Assembly: GCA_016712715.1 (NCBI GenBank)
Contig: JADJQM010000002.1
Location: forward strand, 620,001-684,000
Origin: Rhodospirillaceae bacterium
GTDB lineage: Bacteria > Pseudomonadota > Alphaproteobacteria > Dongiales > Dongiaceae
Length of the DNA stretch: 64,000 nt
Reading direction: 5' to 3'
The translations under genes were made by a program, and so were the position numbers. Below the pieces are notes generated by a model, which was given only the letters and a program-made list of their open reading frames with translations, did not search any database and was not told the DNA's origin. This document shows positions 1 to 9,415 of this stretch, in pieces (position 1 is the first letter of the stretch; each line of letters starts with the position of its first letter).

Positions 1-341
1 GCGCGGCGCTGCCAACCTCGGTCCTGGGTGAGATTTCGAGGACACGCGGGCCCAGGCGTAGGTTTATGCAGAGTATATTCCTCGGTACTTCTCTGTGTGA
101 TCCGACAATAGTCTTATTCGGTGACCGAATCTCGCCTGAACCAGATTTTGCGATCGTCAGGCCGTTCAAACGCTCCTCCCCTCACGAATCGCCCGACCGA
201 TTTTTTTGGCAATCGGCACCCAGGGCTGGCACTCCGCGCGGAGCGGGCCGCGCCCCCCGCAGCTATGTTCGAAGCAAGGACGAACGCATTGTGGCCAGAG
301 GCTCCGCGTCCGAGCCACGTAATTTCAAGAGGATTTAGATC
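1..341. other. Upstream non-coding stretch
   Basis: No gene is supported here. Short open frames on both strands have unnatural composition and no ribosome site. The segment just before 342 holds the ribosome-binding sequence AAGAGG for the chemoreceptor and presumably its promoter, which I cannot place with confidence. Confidence 0.5.
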
Positions 342-1844
342 ATGGGGTTTTCTTTGTTCGGCGGTGATGCTGCTGCCAAGCTTGCAGCTCTCGACAAGTC
401 GCAGGCCGTCATCGAATTCAAACTCGATGGTACGATCATCACAGCCAATGCGAATTTTCTCAATGCGCTGGGCTACACGCTGGAAGAAGTCAGAGGCCGC
501 CATCACAGCATGTTTGTCGACCCAGCCTTCAAGGACAGCGCCGAATATCGCGACTTCTGGGCAAAGCTCAACCGCGGTGAATTCCAGTCGGCGGAGTACA
601 AGCGCCTCGGCAAGGGCGGCAAGGAGGTCTGGATCGAGGCTTCATACAACCCCCTGCTGACAAAGGGCGGCAAACCCTACAAGGTGGTCAAATATGCCAC
701 TGACGTTTCCGCCAAGAAAATGGTCTTCGCCGATCTCGCCGGCAAGGTCGACGCCATCGGACGGTCTCAGGCTGTGATTGAATTCGAACTCGATGGCACA
801 ATCATCACCGCCAACGAGAATTTCCTGAAGACGCTGGGCTACACGCTCTCAGAAATCAAAGGCAAGCATCACAGCCTGTTCGTCGAGCCGGGCTACCGCG
901 ACAGCGTCGACTACCGACAGTTCTGGGATAATCTGCGCAAGGGCGAATTCCAGGTGGGGCAGTATAAGCGGATCGGCAAAGGCGGCAAGGAAGTCTGGAT
1001 CGAGGCGTCCTACAACCCGATCATGGACCTCAATGGTCGGCCCTGGAAGGTGGTGAAGTTCGCCACCGACCTCAGCAAGCGCAAGGCGGAAAATGCGAAG
1101 CTCGCCAGCGACTTCGAAAGCGGCGTGAAGTCCATGGTGCAGACCGTGGCCGCCTCGGCACAGAACATGCAAAACACCGCGCAATCGCTGGCCGCCTCGG
1201 CCGAGCAGACCAACCAGCAATCATCGACCGTCTCGGCGGCTACGGAGGAATTGGCCGCCTCCGTCAACGAAATCGCGCGCCAGATCGCCGAATCCAACCG
1301 GGTGGTGGGTGTTGCCGTGACAGAGGCCAAGAACTCGGAGCACATGGTAAGCAACCTTGTCGAGGCCGCGCAGAAGATCGGGGAAGTCACCAGGATCATC
1401 TCCGATATCGCCAGCCAGACCAATCTGCTGGCCCTCAACGCCACCATCGAGGCAGCCCGCGCCGGCGAAGCCGGCAAGGGCTTTGCTGTCGTCGCCTCGG
1501 AAGTGAAATCACTGGCCACGCAGACCGCCAAGGCCACCGAAGAGATCGACCTGCAGATCAAGGGCATTCAGGAATCGAGCTCGACCACCGCCAGCGCCAT
1601 TCGCCAGATCGGCGAGATTATCAGCCAGGTCAGCGAGATCAGTACGTCCATTTCCGGTGCGGTCGAAGAGCAATCCGCGGCCACCAAGGAAGTCTCGCTC
1701 AACATCAACGGCGTCACCATCGCCGCGCAGGAATCCGGACAATCCTCGACCTCCGTCCTCACCGATGCGCAGCTGCTGGCGCAGCAGGCCGGCACACTTG
1801 AGGAGAAAGTCGATCAATTCCTGGCAAGCGTGCGCGCAATGTAG
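342..1844 (+). CDS. Soluble methyl-accepting chemotaxis protein with two PAS domains
   Basis: Cytoplasmic chemoreceptor feeding CheA/CheW. Two very similar PAS domains (about residues 13-125 and 135-250) share blocks such as SQAVIEF, DGTIITAN, GYTL and GGKEVWIEASYNP, so they arose by duplication. An MCP signalling domain follows (about 285-495) with the conserved hairpin tip NLLALNATIEAARAGEAGKG near residue 360. There is no membrane segment and no HAMP domain. This layout is that of BdlA/Aer-like redox or energy sensors; haem or FAD binding is inference. The ATG at 342 follows AAGAGG with normal spacing. It stands alone, with no che genes beside it. Confidence 0.93.
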   Translation: MGFSLFGGDAAAKLAALDKSQAVIEFKLDGTIITANANFLNALGYTLEEVRGRHHSMFVDPAFKDSAEYRDFWAKLNRGEFQSAEYKRLGKGGKEVWIEASYNPLLTKGGKPYKVVKYATDVSAKKMVFADLAGKVDAIGRSQAVIEFELDGTIITANENFLKTLGYTLSEIKGKHHSLFVEPGYRDSVDYRQFWDNLRKGEFQVGQYKRIGKGGKEVWIEASYNPIMDLNGRPWKVVKFATDLSKRKAENAKLASDFESGVKSMVQTVAASAQNMQNTAQSLAASAEQTNQQSSTVSAATEELAASVNEIARQIAESNRVVGVAVTEAKNSEHMVSNLVEAAQKIGEVTRIISDIASQTNLLALNATIEAARAGEAGKGFAVVASEVKSLATQTAKATEEIDLQIKGIQESSSTTASAIRQIGEIISQVSEISTSISGAVEEQSAATKEVSLNINGVTIAAQESGQSSTSVLTDAQLLAQQAGTLEEKVDQFLASVRAM

Positions 1845-2058
1845 GCCGATGACGGGTCCGGATGACTAAGCCTTCTGGACCCGGTTGGCGGTCGTTGGAA
1901 GATCGCCCGGATGATCAAGCGGGACTGCAGGATCTCAACCGCGATCACCTCGGTGGTCGAGGCGAAGCGGGCCCCGTGCGAGCGATAAACAGGATCAGAA
2001 TTGGTCGTGACGGACAGAAAATTCATTGCGGAAAGATCGGCGGAATTCGGTGACGGTC

Positions 2059-2571
2059 ATGACTGAGACATCACCGAGCGCGCCGAGCCAGGCGACCATC
2101 CGTCGCCTGAAGGTCAGCGCCACGCGGGCGAACAGGATGTCGATCGACTCCTATCAATGCCTGCAGAGGTTTGCCGCCACCATGCCCACGGCCGAAGCCA
2201 TTGGCCGTGGGCGGCACACCAGGGCGGAATCTGACCGGGTTCTGCTGTTCGCAGCGATTTCCAGGGAAGTGGCTGGGCTGACGACCAGGATATCAGACGA
2301 GTTGATGTTCCTGTGCAGCATCACGATCGCCAGCGGCATCATCAGGGGCGAGGTGCGCCAAAGACTTGCCAAGGCCTTGGACAATGCTCAACCGGCGGCG
2401 GACCACCCGATCGACCTCAGGCAGCGGCGCTTGCGGCGCATGCCGATTGACGCGGCACTGGGCATCATCATGGACAATCTCGACCTCATGTGCGACCAGA
2501 TCGACGCCTTGATGTTGCCCCTGGCGGAAAGCCAGCAAACGACCTCATGCGACGAGCTCGCGCGAGGTTAG
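2059..2571 (+). CDS. Hypothetical helical protein
   Basis: A protein of about 171 residues that I do not recognise. The open frame begins at 2026, but the ATG at 2059 (MTETSPSAP) gives a more natural N-terminus; neither start has a strong ribosome site. The sequence is predicted mostly helical and soluble, with Arg-rich patches (RQRRLRR near residue 125) and an acidic C-terminal helix (DNLDLMCDQIDALM). It follows the chemoreceptor on the same strand after about 215 bases, so a link to chemosensory signalling is possible but unsupported. Coding status rests on length and composition only. Confidence 0.55.
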   Translation: MTETSPSAPSQATIRRLKVSATRANRMSIDSYQCLQRFAATMPTAEAIGRGRHTRAESDRVLLFAAISREVAGLTTRISDELMFLCSITIASGIIRGEVRQRLAKALDNAQPAADHPIDLRQRRLRRMPIDAALGIIMDNLDLMCDQIDALMLPLAESQQTTSCDELARG

Positions 2572-2623
2572 GGTCGCTTGCGACGGGTGTTTTCCCGACC
2601 GGGGCAGGTAGCCCAAACCGGCT

Positions 2624-3394
2624 TTATTCGGCGGTGATGTCGAGTTTCTCCAGCTGGCGTTGTGCGGCGCTGGCGACTTCCGTCTTGGGTGCAATCTCAA
2701 GCACGCGCAGGAAATCCTTGCGAGCGCCATCCTTGTCGCCATTGAGCGCCCGCAGGCGACCGCGCTCGAGCAGGGCATCGGGAAAGTCCGGCGCCGCCAG
2801 CAGCGCCTTGTCGAGATTGTCGGCGGCAAGGTCAAGCTGATTGAGGGCGATATAGGCCGAGGCGCGCAATGCAAAGATGTCGGGTCGCTTGGAATCGAGA
2901 TCGGCCGCGACATTGAGATCGTCGAGCGCTTCGAAATACATGCCGCTATTGCCATAGGTCGACGCACGGTCCAGCAGCAGGTCGACATTCTTGGGGTCGA
3001 TCTTCAACCCTTCATTCTGGTCATGGAGCGCGCGCTCGATCTTGCCCGCCATGGTCCAGGCGCGGCCCGCCTGCATGAAGACATTGGAGGCCAGGCGCGC
3101 CTTCACGGCAGGCAGTGTCTGGGCGATCCGCTCCAGCAGGACGCCCGCATCCTCATATTGCTTGAGCCCGATCAGCGCCAGCGCCTGGCAATGCTGGGCC
3201 GCGTCCGCGCCGCCCTGCTTTTCCCACGCCACCCCGCTTTCCAGCGCTTCGGTCGGGTTCTTGTCGACCAGAACCATGCAAGCCGCGTATTGCTGCTCGT
3301 TCTCCGCGGCGGTGAGGGTATCCTGCGCCCGGCCGGGCGTCGCCACGCTGATGGCGGCTGCAAGCAAAGTGGCGCAAAAGCCTGGAAGGCGCAT
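2624..3394 (-). CDS. Secreted TPR-repeat protein
   Basis: A 256-residue protein with an N-terminal signal peptide (MRLPGFCATLLAAAISVATPGRAQ, described by its hydrophobic stretch and an ARAQ-type cleavage site). The remainder is tetratricopeptide repeats with the usual small-residue pattern, for example around residues 110-235 (ALHDQNEGLKIDPKN, ALDDLNVAADLDSKRPD, AADNLDKALLAAPDFPD). TPRs bind other proteins; the location is periplasmic by inference from the signal. It is transcribed divergently from the SDR gene at 3500, leaving a 105-base shared promoter region. No partner is evident nearby. Confidence 0.85.
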   Translation of the reverse strand: MRLPGFCATLLAAAISVATPGRAQDTLTAAENEQQYAACMVLVDKNPTEALESGVAWEKQGGADAAQHCQALALIGLKQYEDAGVLLERIAQTLPAVKARLASNVFMQAGRAWTMAGKIERALHDQNEGLKIDPKNVDLLLDRASTYGNSGMYFEALDDLNVAADLDSKRPDIFALRASAYIALNQLDLAADNLDKALLAAPDFPDALLERGRLRALNGDKDGARKDFLRVLEIAPKTEVASAAQRQLEKLDITAE

Positions 3395-3499
3395 GGTTGA
3401 TATTTCCGCCGGTATTGATGTTTCCAGGCTGGCCGGTTACGACCAGTCTCTGGTTTCGTGCAGGATTGATGGAACCATGGGAAGGATTTTGCAAGTCTC

Positions 3500-4411
3500 A
3501 TGACGGTGATCGGAGCGGGCGGAAACGCCTCCCACAAGCGGGATCTGTCGCGCGGGCATTTGTTCTGCTTTGGCCTGGGATTCTCGGCGCGGCACCTGGC
3601 CCAGCGGTTGCTGGCCCGCGGCTGGCGGATCAGCGGCACCTGCCGGTCGCCTGAGAAGCAGCGCGCCCTGGCTGAGCGTGGCATTACCGCGCATCTGTTC
3701 GACCGCGACCGCCCGCTTTCGGATCTGCCGGGCCTTTTGCACGATGTCACGGATCTGCTGAGTTCCGTGCCGCCGGATGCCCAGGGCGATCCGGTCATCG
3801 ATCTCAACCGCGGCGACATCGCAGAGGCGGCGGGCCACCTCTCCTGGATCGGCTATCTGTCGACCACCGGCGTCTATGGCGACAAGGATGGTGCCTGGGT
3901 CGATGAAGCCAGCCCCTTGCAGCCAAGCGGCGAGCGCGGCCAGCGCCGCCTGCGCGCGGAACAGGCCTGGGGCGCCCTGCCGCAGCCAGCGCATCTTTTC
4001 CGCCTGGCCGGCATTTACGGCCCCGGCTCCTCGGCGCTCGACACCGTGCGCGCCGGCAAGGCCCGGCGGGTGATCAAACCCGGTCAGGTGTTCAGCCGCA
4101 TCCATGTCGACGACATTGCGGCGGTCCTCGAGGCCTCGATGGCGCATCCGAATCCCGGTGCCGCCTACAATGTCTGTGACGACGACCCGGCACCGCCGGC
4201 GGAGGTGGTGGCCTATGCCTGCCACTTGCTGGGCGTGTCGCCACCGCCCGAGATTCCCTATGAGACGGCAGACCTGTCGCCCATGGCGCGCAGTTTCTAT
4301 GACGACAACAAGCGCGTGCGCAACGACCGCATCAAACGTGAATTGGGTGTCGAGCTCAGCTATCCCAGCTATCGCCTGGGGCTGAAGACACTTTTGGCGC
4401 AGGGCTTCTAG
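3500..4411 (+). CDS. NAD(P)-binding epimerase/SDR family protein (YeeZ-like)
   Basis: An extended-SDR-like protein of 303 residues. A Rossmann nucleotide site lies near residue 25 (FGLGFSARHLAQRL, a GxGxxA/S variant followed by TCRSPEK), and a YLSTTGVYGD segment near 118 aligns with the Ser/Tyr region of NAD-dependent epimerases. HVDDIAAVLEASM near 205 is the usual C-terminal SDR feature. The family includes E. coli YeeZ, of unknown substrate. The gene converges on the hydrolase gene at 4415 with a gap of only three bases, so 3' ends nearly abut. Substrate is not predicted. Confidence 0.85.
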   Translation: MTVIGAGGNASHKRDLSRGHLFCFGLGFSARHLAQRLLARGWRISGTCRSPEKQRALAERGITAHLFDRDRPLSDLPGLLHDVTDLLSSVPPDAQGDPVIDLNRGDIAEAAGHLSWIGYLSTTGVYGDKDGAWVDEASPLQPSGERGQRRLRAEQAWGALPQPAHLFRLAGIYGPGSSALDTVRAGKARRVIKPGQVFSRIHVDDIAAVLEASMAHPNPGAAYNVCDDDPAPPAEVVAYACHLLGVSPPPEIPYETADLSPMARSFYDDNKRVRNDRIKRELGVELSYPSYRLGLKTLLAQGF

Positions 4412-4414
4412 GGT

Positions 4415-5290
4415 TCAGGACAATTCGTCCACGGTCATGATCAGCCGGTCGAGATCCTGCTGGCGCGACAGGCGGTGATCGCCATCCTTGACCAGCGTCA
4501 CCACCACATCGCTGGCGACGAGATGATCCGCAAGACGCAGCGAAATGCTGAACGGGACATCGATATCGGCCTGGCCGTGGATCAGCCGCACCGGCCGGTC
4601 GATACCGATCGCCCCGCGCAACAGACGATGTTCGCGACCATCTTCGATGAGTGCCCGCGTGATCACGTAAGGTTGATCGCTATAGGCGCTGGGTTCTTCG
4701 ATCCGGCCTGCTTCCATCAGGCGGGCGCGCATCCCGGCATCCATCGTCTCCCACATCAGCTCTTCGGTAAAATCAGGCGCCGCGGCAAGACCGATCAGGG
4801 CGTGAATACGGGCCGGGCGCGCAAGTGCTGCAAGCAGCATCAGCCAGCCACCCATGGATGAACCGATCAGAATCTGCGGACCTTGTGTCAGCCGGTCGAT
4901 CACGGTGAGCGCGTCGTCGCGCCAGGCGCTGATCGTGCCGTCGGCAAATTCGCCGGAGGATTGGCCGTGACCGCGGTAATCGAATCGCACAAAGGCGCGA
5001 CCTGTTGCGGCGCAATAGGCATCGAGCGCCATCGCCTTGGTGCCGTTCATGTCAGACGCAAACCCGCCGAGGAAGACGATTCCCGGCTGCTGGCGATGGG
5101 GGTGTGTTCCCTTCTCGTTGAGGTCGTTAGCGGCATGATTGCGCCGATGATACGCGATGTAGCGGTCGCCGGAGAGCGGCAGTCGCTCGGCCTGCGCCGT
5201 CGGTCGCGCTTGCAATCCGGGCTCCGGGCCTGATAATGGTTGCCCGAATAACAGGTTCCTGGCGACCTTTGGGTTGTTGTTGGACTGCAT
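4415..5290 (-). CDS. Alpha/beta hydrolase
   Basis: A serine hydrolase with nucleophile elbow GSSMGG, an HG-like oxyanion region (GGFASDMNG) and a C-terminal Asp/His pair in HGQADIDVP and DGDHRLS. The DYRGHGQSSG block is typical of the family. The frame opens at 5329, but that start would run into the divergent glycosyltransferase; the ATG at 5290 (MQSNNNPK) is chosen. An N-terminal extension of about 45 residues (LLFGQPLSGPEPG) precedes the fold. The substrate cannot be told from sequence; a carboxylesterase or thioesterase is likely. Confidence 0.85.
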   Translation of the reverse strand: MQSNNNPKVARNLLFGQPLSGPEPGLQARPTAQAERLPLSGDRYIAYHRRNHAANDLNEKGTHPHRQQPGIVFLGGFASDMNGTKAMALDAYCAATGRAFVRFDYRGHGQSSGEFADGTISAWRDDALTVIDRLTQGPQILIGSSMGGWLMLLAALARPARIHALIGLAAAPDFTEELMWETMDAGMRARLMEAGRIEEPSAYSDQPYVITRALIEDGREHRLLRGAIGIDRPVRLIHGQADIDVPFSISLRLADHLVASDVVVTLVKDGDHRLSRQQDLDRLIMTVDELS

Positions 5291-5315
5291 TGGCGAAGCT
5301 CTCCCCGGATAAGAG

Positions 5316-6518
5316 ATGTCAATCGACACCGTTTCCGCGCCTCCTCTTTACACTACCCCAGCCTTGGATCGAAAGGCGCCAACCGTGTTGCAGTTGGTGC
5401 CGCATTTCGATACGGGCGGCGGATCACGCTTGGCGCTGGAATATGCGGGCGCGGTGACGGCGGCTGGCGGCCAGGCATTCATCGCCTATGAGACGGCCAT
5501 GGTGTCGACACATGAATTGCCACGCTTTGGCGTGAAGCCGGTCGAGATGAAGCTGGCCAGCCGCAATCCGGTGACCGGGTTCAACGTCGCACGGCGCGTC
5601 GCCAAGTTTGCCGTCGAGACCAAGATCGACATCATCCACGCCCAGAGCGCCAGCCTTGCCGTCATCGGTCATGCGGCGGCGAAGAAGGCCGGCTGCCGTC
5701 TGGTCACGACCTTCCATGACGGCCCCGCCGGCGTCGGCGCGTTGAGCAAGCGCAGCCTCAACGCCTTTGCCGAATCGGATCTGGTGATCACGCTGTCGAA
5801 CGCCACGGCGCAGGAAATTGCCAAGGCCATTCCCAGCCTCGGCCATCGCCTCAGCGTCATCCCCTATGGCATCGACCTCACCCGTTTCGACCCAGCCCAA
5901 GTAACGGCCCCCCGCGTGGTGCAATTGGCCAACCAATGGCGCGTGCCGGACGACCTGCCGGTGATCATGCTGCCCGCCGCCTTCGACCGGGCCAAGGGCC
6001 ACTCGCTGTTGCTGGAAGCCCTGGCACTCATCCGCGATCTCGATCTGCGTTGCATCCTGGTGGGGGCTGAACCCGATGGCGGCGCCTACCGCGCACAGCT
6101 GGAAAAGGAGATCGTCTACCATCAGTTGCAGGACCGGGTCCTGATGGCCGACGAGGTCAAGGACATGGCGGCCGCCCTGATGCTGGCCGATCTGATCGTC
6201 GCCCCCTATCTGGAGCCGGCGACCTATAACCGCGTGATCATCGAGGCGCAGGCCCTGGGAAGGCCCGTGGTGGCGAGCGACTTCCCCAACGCCCGGGAAG
6301 TGCTGGAAGGCAGCTCCATGGCCTGGGTGACCCCGGCAGGCGATGCCATGGCGCTGGGCTGGGCCATCCGTGACGCCCTGTCCCTGCCGCTCGATGAGCG
6401 CGAGGCCAGGACGCCGCAGGTCATCGACCATGTCCGCCAGCGCGCCGACCGGCAGGTCATGACCGACAACATGCTGTCGCTCTACGACCACCTGGTCAAT
6501 GCGCACCAGGCGGCCTGA
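5316..6518 (+). CDS. Glycosyltransferase family 4
   Basis: A GT-B fold glycosyltransferase of 400 residues. The N-terminal acceptor domain starts with LQLVPHFDTGGGSRLALEYA, a glycine-rich loop typical of GT4, and contains DIIHAQSA. The C-terminal donor domain has the linker IPYGIDLTRFDP, and the ExxxxxxE-type sugar-nucleotide motif region (EPATYNRVIIEAQALGRPVV). It probably transfers a sugar from a nucleotide sugar to a glycolipid or polysaccharide. No other envelope sugar genes are adjacent, so the product is unknown. The 25-base gap to the divergent hydrolase start must hold both start regions. Confidence 0.9.
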   Translation: MSIDTVSAPPLYTTPALDRKAPTVLQLVPHFDTGGGSRLALEYAGAVTAAGGQAFIAYETAMVSTHELPRFGVKPVEMKLASRNPVTGFNVARRVAKFAVETKIDIIHAQSASLAVIGHAAAKKAGCRLVTTFHDGPAGVGALSKRSLNAFAESDLVITLSNATAQEIAKAIPSLGHRLSVIPYGIDLTRFDPAQVTAPRVVQLANQWRVPDDLPVIMLPAAFDRAKGHSLLLEALALIRDLDLRCILVGAEPDGGAYRAQLEKEIVYHQLQDRVLMADEVKDMAAALMLADLIVAPYLEPATYNRVIIEAQALGRPVVASDFPNAREVLEGSSMAWVTPAGDAMALGWAIRDALSLPLDEREARTPQVIDHVRQRADRQVMTDNMLSLYDHLVNAHQAA

Positions 6519-6530
6519 GGCACTTCAAAA

Positions 6531-7199
6531 TCAGAAATCCAGATCGGCGTAATGGGGGGGCGGCTGCGTGCCCGGCCAGGTATCGGCCAGGATCGGGCGG
6601 AAGCTGGGGCGGGATTTGACCCGCGCATACCATTCCGCGGCTTCCCGGTACTGGTCCCAGGCGACGTCACCCAGATAATCGATGGCCGAAATCTGCGCCG
6701 CGGCGGCGATGTCGGCCAGGCTGAAATCATCGCCGGCCAGCCAGTTGCGCCGGTCCGAGAGCCAGGAGATATAGTCGAGATGGATGCGGATATTGCTTTT
6801 CCCGGCACGGATGGCACCGGAATCCGGACCGCCCAGGCCAAGGAGCCGCTTCAGCATCTTTTCGTGAAACAGGTTCTGCGTCACTTCCCGCTCGAACTTG
6901 CCGTCGAACCAGGCGACCAGACGCCGCGTTTCCGCGCGCGCCAGCGCCGTGCGGCCCAGCAGCGGGTTTTCGGCATAGGCATCTTCAAGATATTCGCCGA
7001 TGGCATAGGCACCGGCGATGATGGCGCCACCCTCTTCCACCAGCACGGGCGTTTCGCCGGCCGGGTTTAACTGCAGCAGGCCTTCGCGCCGCTCCCAGGG
7101 TTTCTCTGGCACGGGGTCGAAATCGAGCTTCTTCTCGCGCAGCTGAATGCGCACGCGCCGCGATTGCGGCTGAAGCGAAAAGTGATGGAGCGACCGCAT
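6531..7199 (-). CDS. Glutathione S-transferase family protein
   Basis: A 222-residue GST. The N-terminal thioredoxin-like domain has the cis-proline and glutathione-binding region NPAGETPVLVEEGG, followed by IGEYLEDAY. The all-helical C-terminal domain carries LAGDDFSLADIAAAAQISAI, the conserved N-capping box. The active-site residue near the start is in SLQPQSRRVRI, without the catalytic Cys of beta-class enzymes, so a Ser-type or non-catalytic form is possible. It converges on the glycosyltransferase gene with a 12-base gap. It probably acts in the cytoplasm on electrophiles. Confidence 0.9.
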   Translation of the reverse strand: MRSLHHFSLQPQSRRVRIQLREKKLDFDPVPEKPWERREGLLQLNPAGETPVLVEEGGAIIAGAYAIGEYLEDAYAENPLLGRTALARAETRRLVAWFDGKFEREVTQNLFHEKMLKRLLGLGGPDSGAIRAGKSNIRIHLDYISWLSDRRNWLAGDDFSLADIAAAAQISAIDYLGDVAWDQYREAAEWYARVKSRPSFRPILADTWPGTQPPPHYADLDF

Positions 7200-7303
7200 C
7201 TTGTCTCCGAATCGGCGGCGGAGACTATCACTGGCCGCCAGCCTCGGCTAGGCTTCGCGACAGCGATATTTCGGTGATTCCCGGCGCGGTGGAGACGAGA
7301 CAA

Positions 7304-8287
7304 ATGCGGGCGGCTTTCTATGAAAAACTGGGGCCGGCCCGCGCGGTGCTGCAGGTGGCCGAGATGCCGGATCCGCTGCCTCAGGCAGGCGAGGTGCGCG
7401 TGCGCGTCCATGCCTCCGGCGTCAACCCCTCGGACGTCAAGATGCGGACCGGGACCGGCAGCGCCGCCAGCGATTTTCCGCGCATCATCCCCCACAGTGA
7501 CGGGGCCGGCATCATCGACATGGTCGGATCCGGCGTGCCGCCTTCCCGCGTCGGCGAGCGTGTCTGGATGTGGAACGCGCGCTGGAACCGGCCCTTCGGA
7601 ACGGCGGCGGAATATGTGACCCTGCCCGCGATCCAGGCTGTGCCCTTGCCGGACGGCTCTGACTTCGCCGCCGGCGCCTGTCTTGGCATTCCCGCACTCA
7701 CGGCCTGGCAGGCGGTCGAAACCGATGGCGGCGTCCTGGCCGGCGATTGGGTCCTGGTCAATGGCGGCGCCGGCGCCGTCGGCCATTACGCGGTGCAGAT
7801 GGCCAAGGCCAAAGGTGCCCGCGTTATCGCGACGGTGAGTTCGCCGGCGAAGGCCGCCCATGCGCAGGAGGCCGGTGCCGAGTTCGTCATCGATCGCAAG
7901 CAGGAAGAAGTTCCCGCCACGATCCGGAAACTCACCCAGGGCAAGGGTGTCGCCCGCGCGATCGAGGTGGATTTTTCCGGCAACATCTCATGGCTCCCAT
8001 CCGTGATGGCCGATTACGGTCTCATCGCCATTTACGGCTCAAGCCAGCGCGAAGCGATGGTCGGCTTCGGCCCCTCCATCCTCGGCAATATCGGCTATCG
8101 CTTTTTCATCGTCTACAACCAGCCGGCGGCACTGCGCGCCCGCGCGATCGCAGCGCTTACCGACATGCTGCGCGGCAACCAGCTTCGGCACAGTATCGCC
8201 GCGAGCTATGTCCTGAAGGATATTGCCGTGGCGCATGAGGCCGTCGAGAGCGGTACCGTAATGGGCAACGTCGTGGTGACGCCATGA
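7304..8287 (+). CDS. NADPH:quinone oxidoreductase (MDR family)
   Basis: A zinc-independent medium-chain oxidoreductase. The GroES-like domain begins MRAAFYEKLGPARAVLQ and contains GVNPSDVKMRTG; the Rossmann domain has VNGGAGAVGHYAVQMAKAKG, the AxxGxxG motif of quinone oxidoreductases. No zinc-ligand cysteines are seen. An upstream GTG at 7274 is in frame, but the ATG at 7304 follows GGAGACGAGA and matches the family start. The stop overlaps the PPK2 start by four bases (ATGA), so the two are translationally coupled. Confidence 0.9.
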   Translation: MRAAFYEKLGPARAVLQVAEMPDPLPQAGEVRVRVHASGVNPSDVKMRTGTGSAASDFPRIIPHSDGAGIIDMVGSGVPPSRVGERVWMWNARWNRPFGTAAEYVTLPAIQAVPLPDGSDFAAGACLGIPALTAWQAVETDGGVLAGDWVLVNGGAGAVGHYAVQMAKAKGARVIATVSSPAKAAHAQEAGAEFVIDRKQEEVPATIRKLTQGKGVARAIEVDFSGNISWLPSVMADYGLIAIYGSSQREAMVGFGPSILGNIGYRFFIVYNQPAALRARAIAALTDMLRGNQLRHSIAASYVLKDIAVAHEAVESGTVMGNVVVTP

Positions 8288-9279
8288 AGGAATCTAAGAG
8301 GAACGGGAACGGCAAGAACGGCGGGGGCAAGTCGACCGCTGGCATGAATGCCAAGGAGATGATCGCGCCCTATCGTGTCGAGACCGGCAAGGGTTTCCGG
8401 CTCAAGAACTACGCCGCCGCCAACGCGATCGGCAATGCGATCGACAAGGACAAGGGCGAGGACCTGCTGAAGGAGTGCAGCAAGAAGCTCAACAGCCTGC
8501 AGGAACGACTGCACGCCGAAGGCCGCTGGTCGCTGCTCCTCATCCTCCAGGGCATGGATGCCGCGGGCAAGGACGGCGCCATCAAGAATGTCATGTCGGG
8601 CGTCGATCCCCAGGGCGTCGACGTCACCTCGTTCAAGGCGCCGGCCGGTGTCGAGCTTGAACATGATTTCCTGTGGCGCTGCAGCCTTGCCATGCCGCGG
8701 CGCGGTCGTATCGGCATCTTCAACCGCTCCTATTACGAAGAGGTCGTGGCGGTGCGCGTCTACCAGCACTTCCTGGACGGGCAGCGCCTGCCGGCAAAGA
8801 TCGTCAGCAAGAGGATCTGGGACGAGCGGCTCGGCGATATCTCGAACTATGAAGATTACCTCGCCCGGAACGGCATCGTCGTACGCAAGATCTTCCTCAA
8901 CATCTCGCCGGAGGAGCAGAAGAAGCGGCTGCTGGCGCGCATCGAGGATCCGGACAAGATGTGGAAGTTTTCACCGGACGACCTTCGCGACCGCCAGCGC
9001 TGGCCGGATTTCATGGCGGCCTATGAGGCAGCCATCGCCGCCACCGCAAGCAAACAGGCGCCCTGGTTTGTCGTGCCGGCGGATGACAAGCCCTTTGCCC
9101 GCCTGGTCGTGGCCGGCATTGCCATGGACGCCCTGGAGGAGATGAACCTCGCCTTCCCCACGGTCGACGCGCAAAAGGCGCGCGACGCCCGGAAGGCCGC
9201 CGCTCTGCTGGCGGGCGAGACGTTGCCAGGGAGGAATTCTCCAGGAAAGGATTCCTCGGGCAAGAACAGGAAGGCGTGA
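8284..9279 (+). CDS. PPK2 family polyphosphate:nucleotide phosphotransferase
   Basis: A polyphosphate kinase 2 that moves phosphate between polyphosphate and nucleotides in the cytoplasm. Walker A is GMDAAGKDG (near residue 97), the lid/Walker B region is GRIGIFNRSYYEEVV, and HDFLWR is typical. The block NVMSGVDPQGVDVTSFKAP resembles class III/PPK2_rel_1 enzymes, which act on AMP and ADP. The C-terminus carries an odd low-complexity tail (LPGRNSPGKDSSGKNRKA) of three degenerate 15-base units, outside the catalytic fold. It is coupled by ATGA overlap to the oxidoreductase gene. Confidence 0.93.
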   Translation: MKESKRNGNGKNGGGKSTAGMNAKEMIAPYRVETGKGFRLKNYAAANAIGNAIDKDKGEDLLKECSKKLNSLQERLHAEGRWSLLLILQGMDAAGKDGAIKNVMSGVDPQGVDVTSFKAPAGVELEHDFLWRCSLAMPRRGRIGIFNRSYYEEVVAVRVYQHFLDGQRLPAKIVSKRIWDERLGDISNYEDYLARNGIVVRKIFLNISPEEQKKRLLARIEDPDKMWKFSPDDLRDRQRWPDFMAAYEAAIAATASKQAPWFVVPADDKPFARLVVAGIAMDALEEMNLAFPTVDAQKARDARKAAALLAGETLPGRNSPGKDSSGKNRKA

Positions 9280-9415
9280 TATTTGTGTGCGCCGCGTTAA
9301 TATTACTTACACCAGATATTCGAGATACGGTGCCAATTAACTACCATCACTGGATTCTTTAATATTTCTATGGTTAAACTCTCGTCTAGTTGGGGGACGA
9401 TAGAGAACGATCGCC
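9280..9415 (+). promoter_or_regulatory. AT-rich intergenic region before the pentapeptide gene
   Basis: A markedly AT-rich gap in an otherwise GC-rich region, with stretches such as GCGTTAATATTACTTACACC and TCTTTAATATTTCTATGG. It presumably holds the promoter of the pentapeptide-repeat gene; I cannot fix -35/-10 elements. Confidence 0.35.
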
